Of a stretch of DNA of 64,000 bases, positions 43,785-52,878 are shown piece by piece (within the stretch, counting starts at the first letter, position 1; every line of letters begins with the position of its first letter). The notes under the pieces were generated by a model. The model did no database searches, was not told where the DNA came from, and was given only the letters and a program-made list of their open reading frames with translations. The stretch spans positions 1-64,000 of the forward strand of contig CACZQN010000003.1 in the NCBI GenBank assembly GCA_902783375.1, given 5' to 3'. This DNA comes from an uncultured Lachnospiraceae bacterium (GTDB lineage Bacteria; Bacillota; Clostridia; Lachnospirales; Lachnospiraceae). Made by a program: the position numbers and the translations under genes.

Positions 43785-46001
43785 TTATTCCCGCTCAGCG
43801 GTCTCCTCTTCTGTGCCTGTTCCCTCATTGACAGGAAGGATTCCGGCGGTTGCGTCCTCATTGGCGTTCGGTCCGACTTCGATCGTATGCTCCGGATCTG
43901 TTTCTTCAACAGGCTCCGCCACATCATTCTCTCCCGTCCCGTCAGCCGGTGCAGTTTCATCCGTATTCTCACCGGCTTCCGCACCCTCGGCAGGCTGTTC
44001 TACAGGCGTCTCATCCTCCTTCGGTGCGATCGGCTCTGTCGGATAGATGCCAAGGACCGGCAGTACTTCTGATGTGATTCTGCTGGCCAGAACCGATGCC
44101 GAAGTACAGGCTGTCTGATCTTCCACATGCGGCTGGTCAAGGACGACATAGATGACTGCTTCCGGATTATCCGCCGGTACACAGCCGATAAAGGAAAGAA
44201 CATAATTCGTAACAGAACGGTACAGTCTTCCGTTTTCATCGGTTTCAAGTTTCTGTGCCGTACCGGTTTTTCCGCCGACCAGATAACCTTCCGCCTGCGC
44301 CTTCTTGGCAGTTCCTTCGGTGACAACGCCGTAGACCGCATCCTTGATGAACTCTGAGGTCTGTCTGGTCACCGTCTTCCGGATCAGATCCGGCTCGACT
44401 GTCTGCACCGCAAGTCCCGCATCATTGGTGATGCTCTTCACCATATGCGGACGGTAGTAGTATCCGCCGTTGACAAGCGATGAGAACCCGGCTGCCATCT
44501 GCACCATGGACACGGTGATACCCTGTCCGAAACTGCAGGTCGCAAGTTCGGATGCATTGAGTCCTTCTTCGTCATAGATGATGCCGTAGGCTTCTGCCGG
44601 CAGATCGATTCCGGTTCTGGTTCCGAGGCCGAAGATCGACTGATATCTGGCGAATTCGGTTCTCCCGAGATTTCTGCTGATCTGCATCATAACATCATTA
44701 CAGGAAAATTCAAGACTTTGTTTCAAAGAAATATTGCCATGTCCCGAACGCTTGACACAGTGGATGGTGTAGCCGCCGGCAAGCTCATGTCCGTCACAGG
44801 TAAAGTAGTTGTTCTCGGAGACGGTATCCTCTTCGAGGCAGGCTGCGACGGTGAACGGCTTGAAGGTCGATCCCGGTTCGTAGTTGTCACTGACACAGAA
44901 GTTTCTCCAGACAGCATTCTGTGCATCCGAGACCTCCTGCGGCGTCTGGAACGCCGCCCACTCCGCATCGGTATAATATGCTTTCAGATCCCCCGGGTTG
45001 TTCAGATCATAAGGACGGTTCGTCGCCATCACATAGATCTCCCCGTTGTTCGGGTTCATGATGATGATGCCGACATTCTCCGCACCTTCCGTCTTCTGGT
45101 AGTCGGCGATCATCTGCTCCACCATCATCTGCGCATCTGCGTCGATGGTGCTCACGAGGTTATATCCGTTCCTGGCCTCGATCTCTGTCACTTCCAGCGC
45201 ACCGGAAGCATTGAAATAGCCATACTCTCTTCCGTTCGTCCCGTTCAGGACATCATTATAATATTCTTCCAGGCCGTTGATTCCGTAGTTGGAGGAATTG
45301 GAGAAGCCGAGTACCTGGCTGGCAAGCGTACTATATGGGTAGACTCTCTGATACTGGGTCTCGAACCAGATCCCGGTGATATCCTTTTTCACCTCATCCT
45401 GCAGCACAATCTGTCTGCGCTGCTCCTGCGGCGTCAGGCCATCCTTTTCTTCTTTCTTATTCAGCTCCGAGAGCTCTTTTTCGTACTTCTTGCGCTCCTC
45501 TCTCCACTTTTCTACATATGTCTCATACTCTTGTTTCTGCTCATAGGTAATATTCTGATTCAACACTACATACATAGAATACTCGTTATTGGTCAGTCTG
45601 CTCTGGATCGTCTCTGCCGGAATCCCGAAGCATTCCCCCAGTGCGGTGGTTGTCGCCTCTTCATAAGCCTCCCGATCCGCATTGATCGTCTTCGGTTCGA
45701 AGATCAGCTTGTAGGACTCCTCCGAATAGGCAAGCGGTGTTCCCTTCCGGTCCGTGATCGACCCTCTTTTGAACGGAACCGTATTGCTGACATAGGTCTG
45801 CTGGGAGAGTACCCGCTTCTGGTAGGTATCTCCCTTGGTATAGTCAATGAACGCGAGCCGGATCGCCACTGCGATTAACAGGGCTGTAAAAGCACAAAAT
45901 ACAAGCAAAAGTTTTGCCTGCATTTTGTATGTGAGCTGTTTAATTTTCCGATTCTCTTTCGATCCTGTATGCTTTGTCTTCGCACTTGTATTCGTCGGCA
46001 T
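43785..46001 (-). CDS. Class B penicillin-binding protein (FtsI/SpoVD type)
   Basis: A 738-residue transpeptidase. One membrane helix (KLLLVFCAFTALLIAVAIRL, about residues 30-49) precedes the dimerisation domain. The catalytic motifs are Ser378-x-x-Lys381 (GSTFKPF), Ser433-Cys-Asn435 (FSCNDV) and Lys578-Thr-Gly (GGKTGTAQ). The PBP dimer domain contains a charged insert at about 155-205 (EKWREERKKYEKELSELNKK) that is likely coiled coil. There is no PASTA domain; instead the last 90 residues are an acidic Glu/Pro/Thr-rich tail. The ATG at 46001 has GAGAGGG 7 nt before it. It acts with FtsW in septal synthesis; a SpoVD role in sporulation cannot be excluded. Confidence 0.93.
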   Translation of the reverse strand: MPTNTSAKTKHTGSKENRKIKQLTYKMQAKLLLVFCAFTALLIAVAIRLAFIDYTKGDTYQKRVLSQQTYVSNTVPFKRGSITDRKGTPLAYSEESYKLIFEPKTINADREAYEEATTTALGECFGIPAETIQSRLTNNEYSMYVVLNQNITYEQKQEYETYVEKWREERKKYEKELSELNKKEEKDGLTPQEQRRQIVLQDEVKKDITGIWFETQYQRVYPYSTLASQVLGFSNSSNYGINGLEEYYNDVLNGTNGREYGYFNASGALEVTEIEARNGYNLVSTIDADAQMMVEQMIADYQKTEGAENVGIIIMNPNNGEIYVMATNRPYDLNNPGDLKAYYTDAEWAAFQTPQEVSDAQNAVWRNFCVSDNYEPGSTFKPFTVAACLEEDTVSENNYFTCDGHELAGGYTIHCVKRSGHGNISLKQSLEFSCNDVMMQISRNLGRTEFARYQSIFGLGTRTGIDLPAEAYGIIYDEEGLNASELATCSFGQGITVSMVQMAAGFSSLVNGGYYYRPHMVKSITNDAGLAVQTVEPDLIRKTVTRQTSEFIKDAVYGVVTEGTAKKAQAEGYLVGGKTGTAQKLETDENGRLYRSVTNYVLSFIGCVPADNPEAVIYVVLDQPHVEDQTACTSASVLASRITSEVLPVLGIYPTEPIAPKEDETPVEQPAEGAEAGENTDETAPADGTGENDVAEPVEETDPEHTIEVGPNANEDATAGILPVNEGTGTEEETAERE

Positions 46002-46016
46002 CACAAATCCCTCTCT

Positions 46017-46577
46017 TTACTTCCCGGAAGCCACGTGGTAACGCATGAACATCCGGAGGATCGTCTCGTGAATGCCCTCTTCCTCATCTCCGGTCAGCAC
46101 GCCGTACTGTCTGACATATCCTTTTCTGGCTGCGTTATACTCGATCACCTGGTTGTTGTACGGATAGACCATCCCCAGTTCCGTCATGGCTGTTTCTCTG
46201 ATCCTGGTCAGATCCACAGAATGATAGATGCGGTTCTCGGTGTAGCCGTTCTCGAGCTCCAGCGTCGCAATCTTCTTCTCCAGTCCTCTGATCTCCCGCT
46301 CCGTCTCCGCGATCGAACTCTGGACATCCAGATACTGCACACAGGAGAACAGCAGGAAGACGGCAGTCAGGGCAAGCAGGACCATGTTGACAAAGCCCAC
46401 CGCAGGTGCCGCAGTTGTCTCCGGCATATTCTGCTGTCTTTTTCTCGGCTTCGGGGCTTCCTGTTCCTGTCTGAGTTCCGGGAACGACTCGTAGATCTCA
46501 TCGGCACGGACCTGTCTTGCCAGGTTGCCCTGGATATACGGCGATGCCTGATATCTGACCTTTTTCTTCTCTTCCAT
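46017..46577 (-). CDS. ftsL: Cell division protein FtsL
   Basis: A 186-residue small bitopic protein. A basic cytoplasmic part (RPxKRQQN-like, residues about 40-60) is followed by one membrane helix (FVNMVLLALTAVFLLFSCVQ) and a leucine-zipper coiled coil (IAETEREIRGLEKKIATLEL). The order after rsmH and before the class B PBP is diagnostic of FtsL. The start is set at the ATG at 46577, where GGGG precedes it; a longer frame overlaps rsmH. It links the divisome to the septal PBP and FtsW. Confidence 0.85.
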   Translation of the reverse strand: MEEKKKVRYQASPYIQGNLARQVRADEIYESFPELRQEQEAPKPRKRQQNMPETTAAPAVGFVNMVLLALTAVFLLFSCVQYLDVQSSIAETEREIRGLEKKIATLELENGYTENRIYHSVDLTRIRETAMTELGMVYPYNNQVIEYNAARKGYVRQYGVLTGDEEEGIHETILRMFMRYHVASGK

Positions 46578-46611
46578 CACTTTTTCCCCATCTTCCTTCT
46601 GAACTTTTTCT

Positions 46612-47568
46612 TTACTGCTCCGCCCTTGTACCTTCAAAGATCCTGAGCTTTGCACTCTTTGCTCTCGGATTTCTTTCGCATTCTTCATCACTTGGCAGAA
46701 TCGGTTTCTTTGTCAGAACCCTGCCGATGCTCTTTCTCCCGCAGACACATACCGGAAAATCCGGCGGACAGATGCATGGATTCTCTGCGGTCTTCATGGC
46801 GTTCTTGACGATCCGGTCTTCAAGAGAATGGAAGGTGATCACTGCAAGTCTTCCGCCCTCCGTGAGCCGCTCCATCATCCCGCCGATCGACGTCTCCAGA
46901 ACGCCGAGTTCATCATTCGTCGCAATCCGGATCGCCTGAAAGGTTCTCTTGGCCGGATGGCCTCCGGTAAGCTGGAGCTTCTTCGGAATCGACATCCTGA
47001 CGATCTCTGCAAGTTCCGTTGTCGTCCGGATCTCTCCATTCTCTCTGGCCTTCACAATATTCTTTGCAATATTGCCGGCGAACCGGTCCTCTCCATATTC
47101 ACGGATGATCTTTGCAATCTCCGCTTCGGAGTATGTATTCACAATATCTGCTGCCGATATGCCGCTTCTCTGGTCCATCCGCATATCCAGCATCGCTTCT
47201 TCCATATAGGAAAATCCTCTGTCAGCCGTATCGAGCTGATAGGAGGAAACGCCGAGATCCAGGAGAATGCCGTCTACCTTGTCAATTCCCAGATCATCGA
47301 GCACATCCATCATGTGCACGTAATTCTCACGGACGATGGTCACCCGGTCCTTCAGCGGCTCCAGATGTCTCGTTGCCGCCGCAATCGCGTCTGCATCCTG
47401 GTCGATCCCGATCAGTCTGCCGCCGGCCGTAAGCCTGGAAGCAATCTCATAGGAATGTCCGGCTCCGCCAAGTGTTCCGTCCACATAGATACCATCCGGT
47501 CTGATCCGCAGTCCTTCAATCACTTCGTCGAGCAGAACCGGAATATGTCTGAATTCTTTTTCTTCCAT
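46612..47568 (-). CDS. rsmH: 16S rRNA m4C1402 methyltransferase
   Basis: A 318-residue SAM-dependent enzyme (MraW) that methylates C1402 in the ribosomal P site. The opening [20 protein letters not shown], the SAM loop [15 protein letters not shown] and [20 protein letters not shown] are full signatures. It is the second gene of the mraZ cluster, 18 bp after mraZ. Confidence 0.97.
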   Translation of the reverse strand: MEEKEFRHIPVLLDEVIEGLRIRPDGIYVDGTLGGAGHSYEIASRLTAGGRLIGIDQDADAIAAATRHLEPLKDRVTIVRENYVHMMDVLDDLGIDKVDGILLDLGVSSYQLDTADRGFSYMEEAMLDMRMDQRSGISAADIVNTYSEAEIAKIIREYGEDRFAGNIAKNIVKARENGEIRTTTELAEIVRMSIPKKLQLTGGHPAKRTFQAIRIATNDELGVLETSIGGMMERLTEGGRLAVITFHSLEDRIVKNAMKTAENPCICPPDFPVCVCGRKSIGRVLTKKPILPSDEECERNPRAKSAKLRIFEGTRAEQ

Positions 47569-47586
47569 AGACGCCTTCTGCTTTCC

Positions 47587-48015
47587 TCAGAACTTCAGGT
47601 TATACTGGGCAAGATGCTCTGCGATGTCTTCCATTCCATCATAGTCATCATTCTTCTCCCAGGTTTCCTTCGCCCAGACTTCAATCTTGGTAATCACACC
47701 GACCAGAACAACATCTGTCTGAATACCGACTTTTGCACGAAGTTTCTGTGGGATCAGGACACGGCCCTGCTTATCCGGCTCGCATTCCGATGCATATGCC
47801 ATGAAATAGCGCTGCAGTTTTCTGGTCTCAGCAGTTCCCGGCATATTCATGAGCTCTGTCATGAACGCTTCCCAGCGCTCTTCCGAATACAGGAACAGAC
47901 AGCCATCCAGTCCCAGGGTCACGATGAACCGTTCCCCCAGTTCGTCACGGAACCTGGAAGGAATGATCAATCTGCCTTTCGCATCGACGGAGTGCTCGTA
48001 GGATCCGGTAAACAT
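47587..48015 (-). CDS. mraZ: Transcriptional regulator MraZ
   Basis: A 142-residue DNA-binding protein with two AbrB-like SpoVT folds. It starts MFTGSYEHSVDAKGRLIIPS; the second unit is CEPDKQGRVLIPQKLRAKVG. The ATG at 48015 follows GGAGGG. MraZ binds repeats upstream of its own gene and represses the division cluster. It is the first gene of the dcw cluster. GTGG-type repeats are present upstream (GTGG at 48050-48090 on the minus strand), which fit its known binding preference loosely. Confidence 0.97.
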   Translation of the reverse strand: MFTGSYEHSVDAKGRLIIPSRFRDELGERFIVTLGLDGCLFLYSEERWEAFMTELMNMPGTAETRKLQRYFMAYASECEPDKQGRVLIPQKLRAKVGIQTDVVLVGVITKIEVWAKETWEKNDDYDGMEDIAEHLAQYNLKF

Positions 48016-48092
48016 CACCACTTGCCCTCCCTTCTGCATGCATTTTCAACCCTTTTGTGGCAAAACTCACCACTTCGTACCACCTATAGAGT

Positions 48093-48121
48093 AGTGTACA
48101 ACATTCAAAGGAATTTTTCAA
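48093..48121 (-). promoter_or_regulatory. Promoter of the mraZ division cluster
   Basis: On the minus strand TTGAAA (48116-48121) and TACACT (48093-48098) are 17 bp apart, about 78 bp before the mraZ ATG. The region just downstream has GGTGG/AGTGG copies that MraZ may bind. Confidence 0.8.
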
Positions 48122-48179
48122 GGGTTTCCGGGAAAGAAAGTAAGAAATATGGAAACGCAGTGCCGCGAATCGCAGCATG

Positions 48180-48211
48180 CAAAAAAACCGGCAGTTTTTT
48201 ATCTGCCGGTT
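48180..48211 (-). terminator. Terminator after the Lgt-like gene
   Basis: A 9-bp stem (AACCGGCAG/CTGCCGGTT) is followed on the minus strand by seven T residues. It overlaps the last codons of the gene and closes the long gmk-to-ychF gene string. Confidence 0.87.
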
Positions 48212-49089
48212 GTTACAAGATGATAGATGAGATGTCCTATGATGGATATGACAGCGATACAACAGAGAATACCATAAAATATGGCAGCGATCGGGATGAC
48301 CGTCCCCGGGATGCAGAGCGGTGCCGCCGCAACCCAGAGGCTTGCGAGTTCAATTGCAGACCAGCCGGCAAGAAACCAGCGGAAGCCGTGCGAACACCGG
48401 TCATGTCTGGCGCTTCTTCTCTCCAGAATAAACAGAAACAGCGCCAGCAGAAAGGCCATGGCAAAGCGGTACAGGAACAGCGGATGGCCCTGCACAAAGC
48501 CGATATATTTTCCCTTCTGGGCTGCAAGCTTCATCTGCTCGGTGATCAGCTCAGTGGGAATCTCTTCAATGGAATAGCGGATGGCAAAGAGTCTTCTGGT
48601 ATAGCGCCCGATCCCGGTCCGCTCAAACAAGTCAGCCAGGGAGTAGATCGCAAGCCCAAGCGCGGTTCCCGGTGCGGCCGCATCGAGGAACTTCCACGCA
48701 TTCTCTTTCATCGCTCTCGCCCGCAGCAGGACGCACAGAACACTTTCGCAGAGGACTCCGGAGAAGGCATATCCGCCGTCAGAGAGCACCAGCATCTGCA
48801 GCGGTTTCTCAAGATATGCTCCCAGATGCAGCAGAATATGAACGACTCTTCCGGACAGCAGCCCGACCGGAACCGACCAGATCAGAAGGCTCAGATAGTT
48901 GATCCCCTCTTCTTTTCGCTTCCGGGCGATCCACAGGACCGACAGGACAACGATCAGGATGGCTGCAGCCATAAAAAATGCACGAAACCGAAAGGCCAGC
49001 GTGATTCCGAAGAACGTGCCCTCAAAGGCATCCGGAAGTTCTCTGACCTCAATTCCAAGGTTCGGAAAATAAATCGGTTCGTGCATCAT
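48199..49089 (-). CDS. Divergent Lgt-like integral membrane protein
   Basis: A 296-residue membrane protein with about seven helices. The order of segments recalls prolipoprotein diacylglyceryl transferase: an extracytoplasmic start (MHEPIYFPNLGIEV), GLLSGRVVHILLH, a GG-containing loop (SDGGYAFSGVL) and AAPGTALGLAIYSLADLFER. The key RWGNFxN motif of true Lgt is not there (YSLADLFER occupies the spot), so lipoprotein maturation activity is doubtful. It could be a paralog with another acyl-transfer role. It is 17 bp after ychF and ends in a terminator, thus the last gene of the string. Start: ATG at 49089 or 49086; both have a weak ribosome site. Confidence 0.6.
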   Translation of the reverse strand: MMHEPIYFPNLGIEVRELPDAFEGTFFGITLAFRFRAFFMAAAILIVVLSVLWIARKRKEEGINYLSLLIWSVPVGLLSGRVVHILLHLGAYLEKPLQMLVLSDGGYAFSGVLCESVLCVLLRARAMKENAWKFLDAAAPGTALGLAIYSLADLFERTGIGRYTRRLFAIRYSIEEIPTELITEQMKLAAQKGKYIGFVQGHPLFLYRFAMAFLLALFLFILERRSARHDRCSHGFRWFLAGWSAIELASLWVAAAPLCIPGTVIPIAAIFYGILCCIAVISIIGHLIYHLVTTGR

Positions 49090-49106
49090 CAGATTATACC
49101 CAGAAA

Positions 49107-50204
49107 TTATACATTAAAACGGAAAAGGACGACATCGCCGTCGTTCATGACGTACTCTTTTCCCTCGCTGCGGACCAGACCTTTTTCCTTAGCCTGGCTG
49201 TAGCCGCCGCAGGCGACCAGATTGTCATAGCTGACAACCTCCGCGCGGATAAAGCCGCGCTCAAAGTCGGAGTGGATCTTGCCGGCAGCCTGTGGTGCCT
49301 TGGTGCCTTCCTTGATCGTCCATGCTCTCGACTCCATCTCACCGGCTGTCAGGAAGCTGATCAGCCCAAGCAGTCTGTAGCTTGCCTGGATCAGTTTCTC
49401 AAGGCCGGAGGTGGACAGGCCGAGGTCCTCTAAGAACATTGCCTTATCTTCTTCATCGAGCTCCGAGAGTTCCTGCTCAATCTCCGCGGAGATAACAAAG
49501 ACTTCAGACCCCTCTTCTGCTGCGATGGCACGCACCTGCGCGACATACGGGTTGTCCGCTCCGTCATTTGCCACATCCTCATCTGCTACATTCGCCGCAT
49601 AGATGACCGGCTTTGCCGTCAGCAGATTATAGGCTGCGAACATCTCTTCCTCTTCCTCGTCCGCGCAGGTGAAGGTCTTCGCCATGGCGCCGCTCTCCAG
49701 ATGCTCGATCAGGCGAGCCAGCATGTCCTTCTCTTTTCTGGCACTCTTATCGGCTCCCGCGGAACGGGTGACCCTGCTGTTTCTGCGCTCCAGTACCTCC
49801 AGGTCCGCAAAGATCAGCTCCAGGTTGATGGTCTCGATATCCCGCTTCGGATCGATGCTTCCGTCGACATGGACGATGTTGGAATTCTCAAAGCAGCGCA
49901 CAACATGGACGATCGCATCCACTTCACGGATATTGGCAAGGAACTGGTTTCCCAGGCCTTCACCCTTGGAAGCGCCGCGGACCAGTCCGGCAATGTCCAC
50001 AAACTCAATGGTTGCCGGCACGATTCTGCCGGAATGGAACATGTCGGAAAGCACCTTCAGGCGGGCGTCCGGAACAGAGACAACACCGACATTCGGATCG
50101 ATTGTACAGAAGGGATAGTTTGCGGATTCCGCCCCTGCCTGTGTCAGTGAATTAAACAGGGTACTCTTCCCCACGTTTGGCAATCCAATAATTCCTAATT
50201 TCAT
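49107..50204 (-). CDS. ychF: Ribosome-binding ATPase YchF
   Basis: A 365-residue Obg-family protein. The P-loop is LGIIGLPNVGKSTLFNSL, and the G3/G4 region has DIAGLVRGASKGEGLGNQFL with VYAANVADED in place of NKxD, which fits ATP rather than GTP use. A coiled coil and the C-terminal TGS domain (WTIKEGTKAPQAAGKIHSDF) follow. YchF/OLA1 binds the 70S ribosome and tempers oxidative-stress responses. It is 18 bp after the SGNH hydrolase gene. Confidence 0.97.
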   Translation of the reverse strand: MKLGIIGLPNVGKSTLFNSLTQAGAESANYPFCTIDPNVGVVSVPDARLKVLSDMFHSGRIVPATIEFVDIAGLVRGASKGEGLGNQFLANIREVDAIVHVVRCFENSNIVHVDGSIDPKRDIETINLELIFADLEVLERRNSRVTRSAGADKSARKEKDMLARLIEHLESGAMAKTFTCADEEEEEMFAAYNLLTAKPVIYAANVADEDVANDGADNPYVAQVRAIAAEEGSEVFVISAEIEQELSELDEEDKAMFLEDLGLSTSGLEKLIQASYRLLGLISFLTAGEMESRAWTIKEGTKAPQAAGKIHSDFERGFIRAEVVSYDNLVACGGYSQAKEKGLVRSEGKEYVMNDGDVVLFRFNV

Positions 50205-50222
50205 CTGTTTTCTGCTCCTTCC

Positions 50223-51524
50223 TCAATATCCCATTTCCATCAGATAATACGCAACGCGCTTATAATACCATTTGCTCGGATGAATGCCGTCATTGGAGGC
50301 ATCGTCCGTCATGAAGCCCTTCCAGTTCTGCACGGCCGGTGCGACGTCCACATAGGTAACGCCCTCATTCTCCGCCATCTCTTTGATCAGCTTGTTAAAT
50401 GCTCTCAGCCGCTTCATATTGAACACCGGATCCTCGCTGTCCCGCTCTTCCGTTACCGGATAGATTCCGATCACGATGATCTGTGCATCCGGCTGTGCCT
50501 TCTTGATGTTGCGGATCAGCTCGCCGTACTCCTCCTGGAAGATCGACGTGGACTGCCATCCCAGTTCGTTGATTCCGAAACTGATGAAGACTTTCCGGTA
50601 TTTCTTATTCTTCAGTGCATCCAGTGCTGTGATAAGGATCTCTTCTTCCTCTTCATCCTTGGCCTTGACGAATTCCTTCGTATAGATGGTCCGGATGTTC
50701 AGGCCGCGGTCCGCATAGAAATCCGCCGTCGTGATCCCGTCGTTCAGCTGGATTCCCTGGGTTCTGGAATCCCCGACGAAGGCACAGTCCCGGAAATAAT
50801 ACTTCAGTTCATCCTGCGTGTATTCTTTCCCGTCGCGCACCGTATCATCATCTGGGACACCTTTCATTACGGCATTTTTCGCATCATACCGGATGGTCAG
50901 CTCCAGCAGTGTGGTTCCCGTCAGATACCGGCCGCCCCGCTTCGCCGTTGCGGTGAAATCCTTCTGGATGACCGTCAGCTTCTTCGGAGAAGCGATGGTA
51001 AACGTATACAGATTCGGCTCTGCGTCTTTCTTTGCGCCTTCAAAGTACACTTTCCCGCCGTAGACAGACAGCAGCCGGAACGAATCCGCCGTAATCTTGC
51101 GGAGATTGGACTTCTTATTGCCGCGCACACTGATCCGCGAGACCGTCACCGACGCGCCGTCTTTTGCCGGCGTCGCATAGATGACCGCCGTTCCGTTGGT
51201 GAAGACCGGATAGCGGTCTGTAAAATCACTCTTCCAGCTGCTGAACAGCCGTACGCCCTTGGCATCAGCCGATGCAGCGGCACAGACCGCGTAGTAGCGC
51301 ACATTCGCACTGTTCTTCAGGGCTTCCACCCAGAAATACGTTCCCGCACATTCCACGCGCTTTGTGGAAGTGGCATTGCCGATCGCCGGCAGTTCGACCA
51401 CCTGATATCCGGAGGCCGCATCCGCATGGATGACGTTATGGCCGGTCAGGCTGAACGCTCCGAAGATGCCGGTCATCATGACAAAAACCAGCGTCAGGCA
51501 GAACACCTTTGTGAACTTTTTCAT
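50223..51524 (-). CDS. Exported SGNH/GDSL-type hydrolase
   Basis: A 433-residue protein with a signal peptide (MKKFTKVFCLTLVFVMMTGI, cleavage near ADA-ASG). Residues about 38-215 form a beta-rich region of unknown type. The SGNH domain occupies about 240-433: block I FVGDSRTQG (Ser253), block III FGINELG (Asn319) and block V DGIHPS (Asp412, His415). Such enzymes deacetylate cell-wall sugars or act as esterases outside the cell. The ATG at 51524 (AGAGG 6 nt before) lies 2 bp after the thiN stop, so it is translated in the housekeeping operon, an unusual site for an exported enzyme. Confidence 0.88.
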   Translation of the reverse strand: MKKFTKVFCLTLVFVMMTGIFGAFSLTGHNVIHADAASGYQVVELPAIGNATSTKRVECAGTYFWVEALKNSANVRYYAVCAAASADAKGVRLFSSWKSDFTDRYPVFTNGTAVIYATPAKDGASVTVSRISVRGNKKSNLRKITADSFRLLSVYGGKVYFEGAKKDAEPNLYTFTIASPKKLTVIQKDFTATAKRGGRYLTGTTLLELTIRYDAKNAVMKGVPDDDTVRDGKEYTQDELKYYFRDCAFVGDSRTQGIQLNDGITTADFYADRGLNIRTIYTKEFVKAKDEEEEEILITALDALKNKKYRKVFISFGINELGWQSTSIFQEEYGELIRNIKKAQPDAQIIVIGIYPVTEERDSEDPVFNMKRLRAFNKLIKEMAENEGVTYVDVAPAVQNWKGFMTDDASNDGIHPSKWYYKRVAYYLMEMGY

Positions 51525-51526
51525 AC

Positions 51527-52207
51527 TCAACCTCTTAAGGGCTCATCCCTTGTTTCAAAAACTGCCAGAATCCCCTGCCGCATACTGATCTCCACCACAG
51601 GGTTTCTGAATTCATTACTAATGCAGAGACTGCTTCCAAACGGCAGCTCCGCATCCCGCAGCTCATATTTTGCACCGCGGATCGTCAGACCCGCTACCGT
51701 CTCATCCACCGGCATCAGGGAAAAATACGGCCCATATGCCTCGTTCACGGACAGCCGCAACGGTTCATCCGCAAGAAAGATCCGGTTCCAGGGATCCAGG
51801 ATCTCCGCCCGCACTTCTGCAGCCAGCGGCTTCAGCAGCAGGGAAATATTGGCCAGTGTGTGGTCAAGCCGTGTCCCGGTCGCGCCGAGAATACAGATGC
51901 TCTCCGGCTCATACTGCAGGGCTGTCGTGATCGCCAGCTCCGTATCCGTCTCATCCTTTTCCACAGGAAAGGTCCGGATCACCGGTTTCCCGTGTTCTTC
52001 GAACATCTGCCGGTATTCCTCCACCACCTCCGCGGGTGCCGAGTCAAAGTCTCCCACGATCAGATCCGGGATCAGACCCGCCGCACGACAGGCGACCAGT
52101 CCGTGATCCGCCGTGATCACAAAATCCGGCTGTTTTTTCTCCAGCATCAGCCGGACAAAATCCGCCTCCAGGCTTCCGCCTGAGAGAATCATGATGCATT
52201 TCTTCAT
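51527..52207 (-). CDS. thiN: Thiamine pyrophosphokinase
   Basis: A 226-residue enzyme that makes thiamine diphosphate from thiamine and ATP. The catalytic region DFVITADHGLVACRAAGLIPDLIVGDFDSAP and VEKDETDTELAI are typical; ILGATGTRLDHTLANISLL is the C-terminal signature. The start overlaps the rpe stop as ATGA. No TPP riboswitch is visible upstream, as expected inside an operon. Confidence 0.95.
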   Translation of the reverse strand: MKKCIMILSGGSLEADFVRLMLEKKQPDFVITADHGLVACRAAGLIPDLIVGDFDSAPAEVVEEYRQMFEEHGKPVIRTFPVEKDETDTELAITTALQYEPESICILGATGTRLDHTLANISLLLKPLAAEVRAEILDPWNRIFLADEPLRLSVNEAYGPYFSLMPVDETVAGLTIRGAKYELRDAELPFGSSLCISNEFRNPVVEISMRQGILAVFETRDEPLRG

Positions 52208-52878
52208 TTTTCTTTATCATTCCAGATCTGAAAGGCCGTCCGGAAAGCCTGAACATTCGCAGCGATATCGCCGCGGAACACCGAGGTTCCTGCCACGAAC
52301 ACATTCGCTCCGGCATCCATCAGCAGCTGCACATTCTGTGCATTGATTCCGCCGTCCACTTCGATATCCGGCGTGCTTCCGCACGCTTCTGCCATCGCAC
52401 GGACCGTACGAATCTTCTCAAGGGAAAACGGAATGAACTTCTGGCCGCCGAATCCCGGATTGACGCTCATGACCAGCACAAGATCCAGTTCCGGCAGGAC
52501 ATAGCGGAGAACCGAAGGATCGGTCGCCGGATTCAGGGCAACGCCAGGATGCATGCCCAGTTCCCGGATCCGGGTGATGGTCCTGTGCAGATGGGTACAG
52601 GCCTCCGCATGCACGGTAATCCCGTACGCCCCGGCATCCCGGAAATCTTCCAGGTACCGGTCCGGATCTTCGATCATCAGATGAACATCAAACGGAAGCT
52701 TTGTATATGGTCGGATGGAGGTCATCACCGGCATCCCGAACGAGATACTCGGTACAAACATCCCATCCATCACGTCAAAATGCAGTCTGTCTGCACCGGC
52801 CTCTTCGATGGCCTGCAGCTGCTCTGCCAGATGCCCAAAGTCTGCCGCCAGCATGGACGGTGCCAGTTCCATACGCAT
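52204..52878 (-). CDS. rpe: Ribulose-phosphate 3-epimerase
   Basis: A 224-residue TIM-barrel enzyme of the pentose-phosphate pathway (D-ribulose-5-P to D-xylulose-5-P). ELAPSMLAADFGHLAEQL, LHFDVMDGMFVPSISFG, VNPGFGGQKFIP and IEVDGGINAQN carry the metal-binding His/Asp and phosphate-binding residues. The start is set at the ATG at 52878, which shares its A with the rsgA stop (TGATG) and has AGGAGG 8 nt upstream; two further ATGs lie within 12 bp. Confidence 0.96.
   Translation of the reverse strand: MRMELAPSMLAADFGHLAEQLQAIEEAGADRLHFDVMDGMFVPSISFGMPVMTSIRPYTKLPFDVHLMIEDPDRYLEDFRDAGAYGITVHAEACTHLHRTITRIRELGMHPGVALNPATDPSVLRYVLPELDLVLVMSVNPGFGGQKFIPFSLEKIRTVRAMAEACGSTPDIEVDGGINAQNVQLLMDAGANVFVAGTSVFRGDIAANVQAFRTAFQIWNDKEK

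Noticed and set aside
46828..49203. A 791-codon open frame on the plus strand across rsmH, mraZ and the Lgt-like gene
   Set aside because: It runs antisense through three well-supported genes and across a promoter and a terminator; its translation has no recognisable domain.
52080..52420. Possible TPP riboswitch for thiN
   Set aside because: thiN starts inside the rpe stop with no leader, and no THI-box consensus was found there.
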